A stretch of 64,000 nt of DNA from Iris pallida (lineage: Eukaryota > Streptophyta > Magnoliopsida > Asparagales > Iridaceae): positions 25,709,630-25,773,629 of the forward strand of contig JANAVB010009598.1 in assembly GCA_029216955.1 (NCBI GenBank). Reading direction: 5' to 3'. Made by a program: the position numbers and the translations under genes. Numbering within the stretch: the stretch's first letter is position 1; each line of letters opens with the position of its first letter. The notes under the pieces are model-generated. The model saw only the letters and a program-made list of their open reading frames with translations. It made no database searches and had not been told where the DNA came from. Positions 11,338 through 22,846 of the stretch are shown in pieces.

Positions 11338-12127
11338 GTGAAAGATGCCTTGTATATTCATCACAGTTATACAGCAGAAACAAACATCGATGCTAAAGAC
11401 TGGAGATTTCCCTTCGTAGACTACGCTGTCTATGGAATCCTCCCCGAGGACCCGAAGAAAGCAGTATCCATCCAAAGGCGACCCCTCATATTTTACTACG
11501 ACACAGCTACCAAGATGCTGTACCGACGCTCTTATGACGGGCTACTGTTACGATGTTTATCAGACACAGAAGACAAGCATGCACTCCGGGAGGCTCACGA
11601 TGGAGTTTGTGGTGCACATCAACCAGGCCCCAAATTACAAGACCTCCTCAAACGAATGGGTTATTACTGGCAGACAATAATAGCGGATGCTGTTGAATAT
11701 GCAAAAAAGTATAGAGCTTGCCAGTTCCATGCTGATTTCATTCATCAACCTTCGGAGTTTCTACACCTGACGATAGCATCTTGGCCATTTGAGGCCTGGG
11801 GCATGGACGTTATAGGACCAATCAGCCCGCTATCCTCCAAAGGACATTGGTTCATCCTAGCTATAATCGATTACTTCTCCAAATGGACGGAAGCTATACC
11901 GCTCACCAAAGTGAAGACATCAAATGTGATCAGTTTTATCAAACATCATGTCATCTACCGCTTCAACCTACCTCGCAGGATCATCCACGATAATGGTCCA
12001 CAGTTCGTGAGCCATATGTTTTATCGGTTCTGCGACAAGAATCGAATCCAGAATGTAGCCTCTACTGCCTATGATCCAGTAGCTAACTGGTTAGTATAAG
12101 CCTTCAACAAAACCATCATAAAACTTC
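11338..12127 (+). pseudogene. Integrase of element H, stopped at the catalytic Glu and cut by D
   Basis: The N-terminal zinc-binding part (REAHDGVCGAHQPG, then KYRACQFHAD with the first expected Cys as Arg-Ala-Cys) is followed by the core with the first Asp in WGMDVIGPIS and the second in IIHDNGPQFVS. The third catalytic residue, expected as Glu in a WLVE-AFNK context, is TAA at 12097-12099. The remaining AFNKTIIKLL codons run into element D at 12128. The integrase is therefore dead and truncated in this window. Confidence 0.8.
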
Positions 12128-13629
12128 TGTCATAACCCGCACCCTAGAGTAAGGGCACGAGAACGTAACAACGCCCAGCCTACGCCACAGTGTCAGCGGT
12201 AGAACGCTGTCCTAGGTCTCATGCATCTAACAATATAAGGCTAAGCAGTTTATACTCCCCGACCGAATGGGGGTAACATGGCAGAATGTAAACTCAATAA
12301 CATCTAAGGTAGAGCATAATGGTAGATAGATAAAACATGAAATCCAAAGAGATACAGCAGATAGAAGTCTAAGTGTCTAAGATACAAACTCAGAATACAT
12401 CTCAAAACTCAACTACAATAATCTATAAATACAACGCAAGACGACAGAAAATAAACCATAAGAAAATCCTAGCTATCTATGCAACCTCTACTGTCTCCTC
12501 TAGGCTAGCAGACAACCTCCAGGCTATCTATAAAATTTATCAACAGGTCCAGTCAGGACGAAAGCGAGCACAGTACATCTCAACAGTTCATAGCAGGTTA
12601 GAAAATATAATCATGCAGTAAAATAAGATATAGATACTGAAGGAAATGTAGTATGTAAACAGAGAGAGAATTGTAATAAAAATATCTACTATACATAGAG
12701 AACTAATAGTGACTAGTGAGTCAGAGTAAAATATAAACATGTGAACGGCATAGGAGATTCATGACTACAGCTAAGAGAGTGATTCATGACTACAGCTACT
12801 TGGATAATACTCACATGTCTATTTCTACTCCCCCATCCCCAATCAATACACAAAGATATGTTCAAGTTATGTTAAGATTCGTAAAACTTCACATGGCTCA
12901 TAAAATGAGTGATACGTGAAGGTGATTCATGATGGCTCTGTGAACATGAGAGTACATGTGTCACAAGCGATTTGTGAATCAGAGGAAGCATAGAGATACG
13001 TGATGATTCGTGAAACGCAAAAAATATACTGTATTCGATGCTCCCGAGGGGGATAACATCTCATGAAAAGATCCATATAGTACCAATCTGTGTGACCAAC
13101 GTGACAGTATCAAGTAAAGTAATTTAAAGCTGGAAAATAATTCTAAACAGGATATAAAATGATCAGAGAATGTACTCGCCTGATACCCTGAACAGCTGAT
13201 ATGAAAAGATGGCCAACTGGAGTCACAGAGTCCTAGTTATAGCAACATAGGTTATACAGAGTTCAATTTATATGGTAATTAAAATTATAATACGATCTAC
13301 ATGATTCTAAGTTAATCTAGGTCAAAGTCAACTTTGGTCAACTCTAAAGTCAAACTAGGTCAACTCTAGTCAACTGTGGTCAAACTAGCTAGGGTTGGGT
13401 CAACAATGGTCAACTAGTCTAGTTAGTCAATTCTAGGTCTAAATAAACTAAGTATATACAAATCAAGTATCCAAGATAGCTACTAACTCATAGCCTTAGT
13501 CACTTACTAAACCAAGCACAAAACTAAACCATAAGCTAACAAGGCACACAAACTTAGTCATATAATGTATATATATTATTCACATTCACATATTCATATA
13601 CATAGATATATATAGGAAAGCTATATATA

Positions 13630-13633
13630 TAGG

Positions 13634-13699
<66 letters not shown>
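13630..13699. repeat. (AT)n microsatellite
   Basis: About 60-70 bp of nearly pure AT inside the D LTR. Further runs occur at 13971-14002 and 14521-14585, and in the partner LTR at 59170-59232. Lengths differ between copies, as expected of replication slippage. Confidence 0.95.
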
Positions 13700-13709
<10 letters not shown>

Positions 13710-13967
13710 AAGAGAGGTAAAAGAGTAAGTGAGTATGTGTGTGTTTGGCATGTGTGAAAGGATGTGTTAATGTTCTAAAATTTAGTGATAGATAGGTATA
13801 TGTGACATGGGATACATGATGTCAAAGGGTGTATGAATGAATGTGTGTAAAAGGTTATAGTTTAACTAAGTTTATAGAAATGCATACATACATACGTACT
13901 TATACTGTATACATGCATACATATATATCATGTATATTACATTACATGATACATACATGTATACTTG

Positions 13968-14005
<38 letters not shown>

Positions 14006-14330
14006 ATATAGAGAGAGAGAGAGAGAAAGAGAGGTAAAAGAGTAAGTGAGTATGTGTGCGTTTGGCATGTGTGAAAGGATGTGTTAATGTTCTAAAATTT
14101 AGTGATAGATAGGTATATGTGACATGGGATACATGATGTCAAAGGGTGTATGAATGAATGTGTGTAAAAGGTTATAGTTTAACTAAGTTTATAGAAATGC
14201 ATATATACATACGTACTTATACTGTATACATGCATACATATATATCATGTATATTACATTACATGATACATACATGTATACTTGTATTATATTATACATA
14301 CATTCATGCATATTAGATACTTGTATTTAT
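13700..14330. repeat. ~317-bp tandem duplication within the D 3' LTR
   Basis: The stretch from agagaggtaaaagagtaag (13711) through gtatacttgtattat (about 13975) is repeated from 14028 to about 14290 with very few differences, at an offset of about 317 bp. The other D LTR (59233-59500) has a single copy. AT tracts border both copies, so the duplication probably arose by slippage or unequal exchange between them after insertion. Confidence 0.85.
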
Positions 14331-14518
14331 ATTAACATAATGCAAACATTCATTTCATTCATGCATCTATGCATTACCTACATGTTTTATACATATGAAT
14401 ACATTGTATATCATTCTTTTATTCATGCATTTATGCATTTCTCATATGCATTATATTAATTGCATTCCTACATTCTTGCATTCAACCATATATATACATT
14501 AATGTAAAAAGAATATAT

Positions 14519-14587
<69 letters not shown>

Positions 14588-14637
14588 CATTCAAAAAAAA
14601 ATATATATATATTTCATTCATCTAATATATCATGCAT

Positions 14638-14642
14638 TACAT
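14638..14642. repeat. Target-site duplication of element C (TACAT), left copy
   Basis: TACAT directly before TGTAACTCC; the right copy is 43730-43734. The unoccupied site is visible in the other D LTR near 59765-59769 (cattacataatc). Confidence 0.9.
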
Positions 14643-17156
14643 TGTAACTCCACTTCCCGGTTTTTAAATAAAAAATTAGATTCTAGTTATTAATCAATTG
14701 ATATTATTAAGCTTTAAATAATAAATTAGTTTTAAACAATAAATTTTAGATGATATATTTTGGAGGGAATTAATTTTGGACCACTTTTCAAATTTGAAAA
14801 GTTGTTACAACGACCTGGGCCCACCATGTGAGTTTAAAACTGTTTTTAAAACAATTTCTTGCAATTATGAAAAAGCAGAGGGTTTTTTAGCAAATAATTC
14901 TTAGCGGAGAGGGTCTTTTGCAAAATTTCTTAGCGGGAGGGGTTAAGTGCAAATTGTACTTTTTCTGATTACATATTTCGGTTGGCAGAGAGAGAAAATT
15001 ATTCTCTTCCTCCAACGTTTCTTTCTGAGCGATTGGGAGAGGATTGATCCAGAGGAACTCGGGAGCCCTAACCCTAGCCGGCGGCAAAGGCGACGTCCGC
15101 TGATCTCCGACGAGATCTCGGCGACACCATCCCCTCCATGCGTTAGGAGCTTCTCTTCGAAGAGATTGTGAGTTCGATTTCCTCGCGGCACTGGCGACGA
15201 CCAGCTTTCTGAGAGTCTGCTCCACTCTTCTTCCTGCGCGACGGCGAAGTCTCCTTCTCGGCGAGTTTTCGTCTACTCGACAAGGGAACGGATGACTTCC
15301 ATGAGTGCGTCTCCGATGATCTCTCGGTTCGACACCGTGTCCGTGTTCTGATCCTTGTAGAGGTAGGTTCTTCGGTCCAATTTTGCTCGTTGTCTCTTTT
15401 TTCTTTCGATCTATACTTTGATCCAACCTCTTGTTGGAATTTTAGATCATTTAGTTCCTCAACTGTGGATCAGAACGTTTGTGTCGAGCAGATCTTGTCT
15501 GACCGTTTCGAGTTGGGGTGAGTTGTTCCTTATCCTCTATTTATCATTCAAATTGCATTCCAATCTGTTCGGATTAAATTCCGAGATCAACTAGAAATTG
15601 AGTTGAAGTTTTTAAGCATTTCTTAAGATTTATTCTGGATATGTTCTTCCATGAATATTTGCTCCTCTTGAATTTGTGTCGGAGCTGAATCAACCAATTG
15701 GTAAACTGTTGGATCAGGATATTTGCATTGATCTGAGGGGTTATGTTTGGCAGTACCAGAGCTGAGTTTACTGCTCGTATTTTTGTCAGGTACAAATTCT
15801 GGATTTCGTCGAATTTTGAAGAAATTCTTATACATGAGTTTGGTTTCCTGTGTATTTTTGGTTTGAACATTTCAGAGATTCTGGATATCTGTACGCGAGG
15901 GAAGAGTGTTCGAATTCTCAACTTCCTTTCTGTTTGAAGAACCAAATCTCCAGGTACTTATGTGATCTCCTACTTTCCTAAATTTTACTTCTCTATTTTC
16001 TTTGAGTATGGGTAGTGTGGCCAGGACCTTTTGTTTTGGGATGTAGCCTGTATTGATTGTTGCTGAGTTCGGGTGCGTGTTGGGGTACCTTCGTGTCCGA
16101 CCCAAGGGTTATGTCAGAATGTTCGTGCCAATTCTGTAGCTGTGTTTGTTGATGATCCCCTGGCTAGAGTTGTCCGTTGGGATGCAGGGTTCTTCGAGTA
16201 GGAGTGCAGTTGATTTGAGCTTGCTGTTGCCTAGATCTTCATTCAATTTCTTATACCTGGCTTTGTGTTCTTGGTTCAATTTGTATAATCGATTGGGTTG
16301 GGTTGAAGGAAGTTGTTCAATTTGATTTTGTATATATATTTCTTTCACTGAGTGTGTGTTCAGTTTGTTCTATTCTGAATATTTATTGGGGTTATATTCC
16401 TATTGAAATGAGTTATAGTTATTTTTTTTAAAGCAAGGAATTGGTTGGGTTGCTGATAACCGACATCTTTAGAGGACTAATGCAGGACTGTATGATTTAT
16501 TAGCTCGGGTTTTGGGTATTGTTGGACCTGAATGGCCAGGGGTAAAATTTTAAGAAGAATTGTTATCCTAATTTTCCTTCAAGTGGTTATTATGTGTTAG
16601 TCCAGGAGTTGAGTTGCATTAAGCTATTATAGGACTGATATTAATTGCCATAGTATTGAGTTTAATTGATGTCCTATTGGAAACCTAAGATTTGAATCTT
16701 CATTTTTTCGCTGTAGCGCATATGGGACAGTTGGTAATACCTGTGCATATGATTTGATACTCAGTATAACCTGAGATGGGAGTTCAAGTTAAACTTGGGG
16801 TTGCTCTACACTATTTTGGGAATGAGTTAGGGACCTAGATAATTTATATTCTAATAATGATTTTTAAGAATAGTTACTGAATAGTTAATATCTGGGTTTA
16901 ACCAATATTATAATTTTAGAACTACAAAACACCAATTAGATCTTGATTAGTTTTTAACCCACTTGTACAAATTATAAATTCAGGAAGACATCCAGTTCCT
17001 GATTACCAGTATTTTCCGGAGCCAGGCAAGTACTCTGCTACGGTCTTGTACATTTACATTCCTGTACCCTTTATTGTGACACTGTTATAGCACGACATCA
17101 TGTACTCCTGTATTCTGGTACTCTTGCTCTTGTACTTGTTAGTGTCGGGTGGGGAA
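14643..17156 (+). repeat. Left LTR of C, part 1
   Basis: Corresponds to 40444-42955 of the right LTR. It includes an (antisense) open stretch at 14887-15426 that recurs in the right LTR at 40571-41227, but this frame has no domain and reflects LTR sequence, not a gene. The segment is cut by element B after the 5-bp target GGGAA (17152-17156). Confidence 0.9.
17152..17156. repeat. Target-site duplication of element B (GGGAA), left copy
   Basis: GGGAA before TGTCACGCC; the right copy is 26643-26647. The empty site in C's right LTR reads ggtggagaaatacac near 42949-42963. Confidence 0.93.
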
Positions 17157-17946
17157 TGTCACGCCCCGCTCCCGGAATACGGACGAACGAGAACGTGAAC
17201 AGCCAGCTACGTATATTGGGACGGCAACCATCCCGCTATACGATCACAGCTGTCTAGCATGTGAGGGTATTCTACAAACCAACAGTCTCTTACGGTCCAA
17301 ATGGCCTATTGTCTCAATCTCAACAAGTAAAATAAGTTATAAGATAACAGATCACCAAATATACAATTGTAAGGCGTCGCAAACATTACATATAAGATGA
17401 TCATGAAAACTAGTCGTAACAAAATGTAAAGACTAGCTCAGAGTTAAGTCATACATGATCAACCCCCGGGGCATGTCAATCACGTTACAGCCCGCAGGCA
17501 GATAATAAATACAAGTTGCAATCGAGCTAACACGTACTCGTCGGCTAAACGCCTCAAAATAATATGAATTTACAATAAAGTGGGCGAACAAAAGAAACCT
17601 ACTCGAAGCCTTGGTCACGCCTGGCGGTCACCATCTGGCTGGAAGACAGGTAGATCCCTTGCTGCTGCTCCGGTATCTGGCCATACAAAACCAGCTGGGT
17701 CAGACCCCAGAAAGAGCAAGTGCCACAAAGGAGGCTCCACTTAAGGACTAAAACCAGCAAATCATTAGCAAACAAAAGCAGCGAAATAAGTAAAAGCATA
17801 TCGAGATTTGTGCGGTACCAATGCACGTATCCCGATCACAGAAAAAGGAAACAAGTAACTTGATTAGAAAATAATAATAATACCGGAGAACATGGCAGAT
17901 AAGATGCATGAAAAATAAGAAATAAATGCTATCCGGGCAATAAACA

Positions 17947-18132
17947 AGGAAGGACAAATGTACCGTACCAGGAAACCTGAACAGTACATAGTCACTAACC
18001 AGTCTATTGCTTGAAGATAACAATCATATACAGGAAGCTATAACATAGATAAGTGCCATCTACACAATAAACACGGTAAGGACAAATGTACCGTACCAGG
18101 AAACCTGAACAGTACATAGTCACTAACCAGTT
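17947..18132. repeat. Direct duplication of ~60 bp in the B LTR
   Basis: A stretch from aaggacaaatgtaccgtacc to actaaccagt occurs at about 17950-18003 and again at about 18068-18131. It is present in both B LTRs (the other at 23640-23822), so it predates insertion. Confidence 0.75.
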
Positions 18133-19439
18133 ATTGCTTAGAGGACAGTCATACAAGAGAGTTACACTACAGTGACAGAGAAGAAATCTTGCAATCCAGT
18201 GCAAGTCAAGCATTCAAGTTCTAGAGACTGGAACAATCAAGAGCTGGACCCATCAGGGCTGGTCCTAGACCAGACCAGACAAGGCTGGACACCATCCAAT
18301 AATACACGGCCAATCATAGCCTACGGCTTGCTACATTAACTAACTAGGGTTATCCCAAGCCTAATTACTAACAATGCGGTGAGATGTATCTCCGCCACAA
18401 GCCCTGCAGCTATCCAGGTTACCCAGGCGATTATTAGTATAGTGACAATTAGAGAGAGGGACTACATTCTTGTTATCATTACAAGTAGCTTGAGGATGCA
18501 CCACTTGGCAGTGAGCTGGAAATGCGCCCTACTCGTCGGCAGGCTACAAGTCCAAACGATTGTTGCCGGGGGTAACGGGATCGCCTGTAGCTGAGGAACA
18601 TCTCGTCATGACTAGTGAATTAAGCTAGTTGTTAATCTTAGTTCATTTCCAATATGAATTCCTGACCGTGGGAAATCAAGAATTCATGTCCTAGACATGA
18701 TGCAAGACAAGACTGGTGAATTGACCAAACACAAGAAGGTACACCCACGGTGTCAAGACAAGCTATACTAGTCAAGTGAGCCTGCCTCAGCAGCTCAAGT
18801 TGTCAAATTATCATGCCAAGTCATGTCATGTTACAAGCTGGAAGTGCGCCGCCACGAGCCACTATCAAGTTATCTAGTTATTAAGGTTACAAGTTACAAG
18901 TTATTAGCCAGGATTTATTTATCGTGTCAGGGCCATAAGGCATATCATAATGCAACTATTCTACAAGTAAAAGAAACATAATCCTAAGTGCACCCAAACG
19001 GCCACCGATGTAAAAAGACATGAAAAGTACAATAAGGCTGAAAACATGACTTTATAAAATAAGACCATAAGAAAACACTTTTCTGATGTAACAAGAGATA
19101 ACAAAACCAGGGACAATGCCATACTAGCATTAAATCAAATCGTGCCCACATCGTGTTCGGGTCGAGCTCGGGTCAAAAGGCGTAAGGATATAAACCAGGG
19201 GTAAAGTGTTCCCAAATTAGTGTCAAGATTCAAGAAAGCAGTACACAAATACAAGAAATCGTGTCAAGACGTATCGAGTCTAGTCAAGTCGTGTTGTGAG
19301 CACCAAAATCTTAGGAAGCTCCAAATTATGAAAAGAAAACCAAAGCCCAGAGAAAGCAATACAGGCACTAGGGGTGCAGGGGTACAGGGGCACTAGGGCA
19401 GGCCAGGCATACTGGAGTGCGCCTAGAGGCAACACACTA

Positions 19440-20125
19440 GAGTGTGCCAGGGAGGCAGCACACTAGAGTGCGCTTACTAGCTGCACACTAAAGTGCGCCT
19501 AGTCTGGACAGGTCAATCCGTGCCTAGAGCCAATGGGGCAAACCGCGCCTAGATCCATTGGATCAAATGGCGCCTAGGACCAGTGAGCCAAACCGCGCCT
19601 AAAACCCGTAGGTCAAAGAGCGCCTAAGTCAAGTGGAGTCAAAGTGCGCCTGGTCAAGTCAAGTCAGATGGCGCCTAGGCCCAAGGGTTAAACCGCGCCT
19701 AATTTCATGAAGTCAACCGCGCCTGATCTGGTAGATCAGATCGCGCCTAATCCATGAAATCGAATGGCGCCTAGGTCAAGGGAACAGTGTACTGCGCCTA
19801 AAATGATAATTATAGGCGCAGTCGGGCAAGCCAAGGGAAAGTAGGCGCTATCTGCCTAACAGAAGGAAATGGGCGCTATCTGCCAATCTGGGAAAGTAGG
19901 CGCAGTCTGCCAACCGCGCCTAAAATGACGCCAAGGAGGCGCCATCGAGGGGCGGAGGCGAACAGCACCCAAGGAGGCGCGATCGAGACGAACCGCGCCT
20001 AAGGAGGCGCGTTCGAGCGAGCCACGCCTAAAGAGGCGCGCTCGAAAAGGAGGCGCAGTCTGCGAACCGCGCCTAAGAAGGCGCAGTTGAACGAACAGCG
20101 CCTAAAGAGGCGTGTTCGAGGAAGT
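19440..20125. repeat. GCGCC-cored repeat array in the B 3' LTR
   Basis: More than 25 occurrences of gcgcctaa/ggcgcc words spaced ~20-30 bp apart, alternating with caa/gtcaa spacers. GGCGCC is self-complementary, and many copies sit as inverted pairs (gcgcctaa ... aggcgc). Both LTRs carry the array. Confidence 0.85.
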
Positions 20126-20460
20126 AGGCGCCATCGGCCAGAACAGCAAGTCATCTTCTCCAAAAATCCGAAAAGAGAACCCATGGAACTCAAAACTTTG
20201 GAACATCATAATCCATCAATACAAACCCAAATCCGGATTTTCAAGGCTCTAACTTGTGTAAAATTGAAAGCTCTACAACATGAAAACATTAAATCCAACA
20301 AAAGAACAAGTTTGGGAGATCAAATCTCCAAAAATCCGAAAACACTCCAAACCTAGATCTACAAGATTCCAAGCTCCAAATCAAGAAAACCCAAGATCTA
20401 ATGTTGCTCATAGGGTGCTAAACTAGCTAATGGGCACATAAAATCCGGCCCTCAAGTGTG

Positions 20461-20479
20461 AGCAAGGTGCACTTGCCTA
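20461..20479 (-). promoter_or_regulatory. Near-palindromic motif conserved between A and B LTRs
   Basis: gcaaggtgcacttgcc here (minus strand ggcaagtgcaccttgc) is identical in A at 44363-44379 and 52004-52020, although the flanking sequence has diverged. It also occurs at 26152-26170. It lies just downstream of a CT-rich stretch that may be the 5' untranslated leader. Function inferred. Confidence 0.5.
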
Positions 20480-20948
20480 ATGGGGGTGATTCTCTCTTGG
20501 GGAAGAAGAAGAAGGAAGGGAGAGGGGGTGGCCGGCTGTGAAGTAGGAAAATGAGAGGGGAGAGAGAGAGAGAGGGGATTAAATGATGGTGGGGTGTGAT
20601 GGAGGTGAGGGAGAGTATAGGTTAAAGGGTTCCAATGCAATCTCAAACCAAATAAAACCGAACCAAGTCTCCAAATCAAACCAAGTTAAACCAAGCCAAG
20701 CTCCTCCACATAAATTCGAGCCAAAATACGAAAGCCGAGAATACTGCAAGTTGAGCAAAATACAATGCAGGCCAAGGTCCAATCAAAATCCAGAAGTCAT
20801 TAACCAGATTAACCCATAATGATAAATGACAATTAAACTACCACAAGATTACGAAATAAACTACAATTAACTAGACAAGAAAAATAAAATACGGGTCAGA
20901 AATACGAATACGCAATAAAATACGTATCACGAATTTCGAGATATTACA

Positions 20949-20980
20949 TCCTACTCACCTTAAAAGAATTCCGTCCTCGG
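20949..20980 (-). promoter_or_regulatory. Polypurine tract region of B
   Basis: Minus-strand aaggtgagtagga directly before the 3' LTR, preceded by gaggacggaa. The same arrangement is seen in A, C and D and would prime plus-strand DNA synthesis. Confidence 0.7.
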
Positions 20981-21364
20981 AATTTATTCAAGAGGCTAGA
21001 GATGTCGGGACAAGCTACACTAGCACAAGCTATCTAGAGCTAGCAATCAATCAAGCAATCATTCATGCAAGCAAGGATTCGAAGTGCAAGGCATGAGAAA
21101 ATTTCACACCTTACGAGCCAAAACCGATTGGGATACGTGTTCGGATGCCATCCTTACACTCCCACGTTTGACTCCCCAAGGAGTGATGAACTCAAGCAAC
21201 ACGGACTAGCTGATAGTCTGGCGCATTGAGGTCTTACTCCCTGATCAAATACGAACACGGGCCTCTCCACATCCGAAAAGATTAAAGGTTGGTACCAATA
21301 ACCAAATAACCTTTTCGAATGATCAGGGTACAACTCGGGTCCGGGACATGCCGTCGTAATTAGG
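20981..21364 (-). other. 3' untranslated body of B
   Basis: About 385 bp between the gag stop and the polypurine tract. No pol remnant is visible. In A the corresponding interval holds roughly 3.5 kb of pol, so the pol deletion junction should lie here or at the end of gag. Confidence 0.5.
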
Positions 21365-22579
21365 TTACATGAAATAAGTTATGTGCCCTTGGTAACGACG
21401 GCGGGAAAGCAAGATAAAGATGCAGCTACCTCTCTGACGATTCCGAATCTGAGCTTGGGCTAGGGCAAACTGCCGCGGGTTCTGTTGCTGGAATGCTTGA
21501 GCCTGAGTCGGCAATGGTCCTGGAAACGGGAACTGCTGTTGTTGGTGAACTGGTGCTGGTCCCATAATCGAGGGACTAGTCACTGTTGAAGCTGAATCGA
21601 CTCTGAATGGGCAGGACCCCACTCTATGGTCTGGTGCTCCACACAACAAACACAATCCCAGAGCCTTGCGACACTCTGCTACTACATGCCCAGGCTTTCC
21701 ACAATAAGAACAGCCCACTGAGGAAGACTGGTCTTGCTTCTGTTCCTGCTGAGGGTACGTCGGGGTTGAGTACTGATCCGACGTAACTGAAGCTGCTCGC
21801 CTCGGAGTTTCAATGGTCAAGGCCCTGGCTGCTGGGGCTGGAGCTGAAGATCGGTTCATCTGACTGTGGGACCGCCTTCGTCCTCCGGTTCTGTCTGCTA
21901 TCCTCTGGGAAGTGTACTCGTACCTCCTCGCTGCTCGCAAAACAGCATCATAGGTCTGATGTTCGAACTGCTCCACGGCCAATATGATCTCCAAGTGAAG
22001 TCCCTGCTGGAACCTCTGTGCTCTGTCGAACTCGGTCGCCACCAAAGTGGGAGCAAACCGACTAAGTCTCGAAAACTCGGCCGCATATCCGTCGACCGTC
22101 CTTCCTCCTTGTTTCAGGTTGCAAAACTTGGTCTGCAAGTCATATCGAGCCACTGCATCATAATACTTGATCTGGAACTTCTCGCTGAACACTGCCCAAG
22201 GAACAGGAGTTGCCAATCCCACTGCTTGCGCAGCCCACTAATTGCGGGCTAGATCCAATAACTGAAGGTGCACCACTGCTACCTTCTCGTCTTCTGGAGT
22301 CTTTACTGCTTCAAGAATAATCTCTATATCCTGTAGCCAAGCATCGGCAGCCATCGCATCTTCAGTACCGTTGAAGAAGGGAGGGTTCAGGCGCTTGAAT
22401 CTGTTGACTGCACTATTTCGACCACTTCCACTCAGAGTATCTTGTACTGCCTGCTGCAAGGCATCATCTCGGCGGTTCTGAGACGCAAGCAACTCACGGA
22501 TGAGTCCTACCAAGACTCCATCTTCTGACCCTGCTAGCTGATCTGGCTGGACTGGGAATTCTGGCTCTACAGGAGGCAT
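21365..22579 (-). pseudogene. gag: Gag of element B (one nonsense codon)
   Basis: Reads from 22579 to 21365 in one frame with a single stop at 22238-22240 (TGG to TAG compared with LDLAHDWWAAQ in A). Order: N-terminal segment (LVGLIRELLASQ), capsid-like helical region (RFKRLNPPFFNG, ADAWLQDIE, NLKQGGRTVDGYA, FDRAQRFQQGLHLE), basic Ser/Pro linker, then two CX2CX4HX4C knuckles ([14 protein letters not shown] and CLLCGAPDHRVGSC) and a Gln-rich tail. It ends about 30 residues after the Gln tail, before where protease begins in A. Gag would package the RNA. Near-intact gag alone is the key feature of this element. Confidence 0.88.
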
Positions 22580-22820
22580 GGCTTGGGAAGCTGCTGCTGA
22601 CGACTGAGCTTCGTCTTCTGACTGCTGCTAGGCTACTGGCTGAACCCCTCTGGCTGGTCAGCAGGAACATCAGGAAAATTAAGGAAAGGACCAGGATGAT
22701 TCAAGGATGCAAGTATGTTATCAGTCGAGGATTCAAGGAGATGCAAAGATACAATCGGGAGATCAAGGGCGAGCACAGATTGAGACATCTACCGGTAACC
22801 CTCACATTTCTTGTTTGACA
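22580..22820 (-). other. Leader and Gag N-terminal remnant of B
   Basis: Short stretch between the PBS and the first good gag Met. Translation in the gag-like frame shows ADQPE-type residues also found near the A Gag N-terminus (ANQPEEARQ), followed by a stop, so the original start was probably upstream. Confidence 0.45.
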
Positions 22821-22839
22821 AGACCTGCATGGGCCACCA
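22821..22839 (-). promoter_or_regulatory. Primer binding site of B, tRNA-Ile type
   Basis: On the minus strand TGGTGGCCCATGCAGGTCT begins 7 nt inside the 5' LTR end. As I recall plant tRNA-Ile(AAU), its 3' end plus CCA is the exact complement. The same 16-19 nt occur in A, C and D. Confidence 0.7.
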
Positions 22840-22846
22840 CTAAAAC

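Larger units (their letters stand above)
4068..12127 (+). mobile_element. Element H: Tat/Ogre-like Ty3/gypsy element, 3' part displaced by element D
   Basis: The order is short LTR with TATA box, tgg-cgactctgctgg PBS, long repeat-rich leader, gag, linker/protease region, RT, RNase H, a second archaeal-type RNase H, then integrase. The aRNH after the native RNase H is the hallmark of the Tat lineage. The frame is broken by many stops and several frameshifts. The element is cut at 12127 by insertion of D, and its integrase C-terminus and 3' LTR are beyond the window. The 5' boundary at 4068 (tgtagtagc) is my best guess. Confidence 0.8.
12128..14642 (-). repeat. 3' LTR of D, segment 1 (U5-side end)
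   Basis: Matches 57657-59770 nearly base for base. It starts tgtcataacccgc, whereas the partner starts tgtatcatgacccgc. It has clusters of ggtcaactctagtcaa-like short repeats (13315-13420), AT dinucleotide runs, and a ~317-bp internal duplication absent from the partner LTR. It ends at the C insertion. Confidence 0.85.
17157..20948 (-). repeat. 3' LTR of B (3,792 bp)
   Basis: On the minus strand it starts TGTAATATCTCG and ends GGGGCGTGACA. It contains the U5 block shared with A and G (17600-17740), a repeated segment around 17940-18130 (ggacaaatgtaccgtaccagg twice) and the GCGCC array at 19440-20125. No gene. Confidence 0.93.

Noticed and set aside
13554..13751. Frame rich in Tyr-Ile
   Set aside because: Direct translation of an (AT)n microsatellite.
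14887..15426. Conserved antisense frame, repeated at 40571-41227
   Set aside because: Conservation is explained by the two LTRs of C; no motif, and the reading frame is on the strand opposite to the element.
22821..22839. Possible tRNA-Ile gene fragment
   Set aside because: Only the 3' acceptor/T-arm complement is present, adjacent to an LTR end: a primer binding site, not a tRNA gene.
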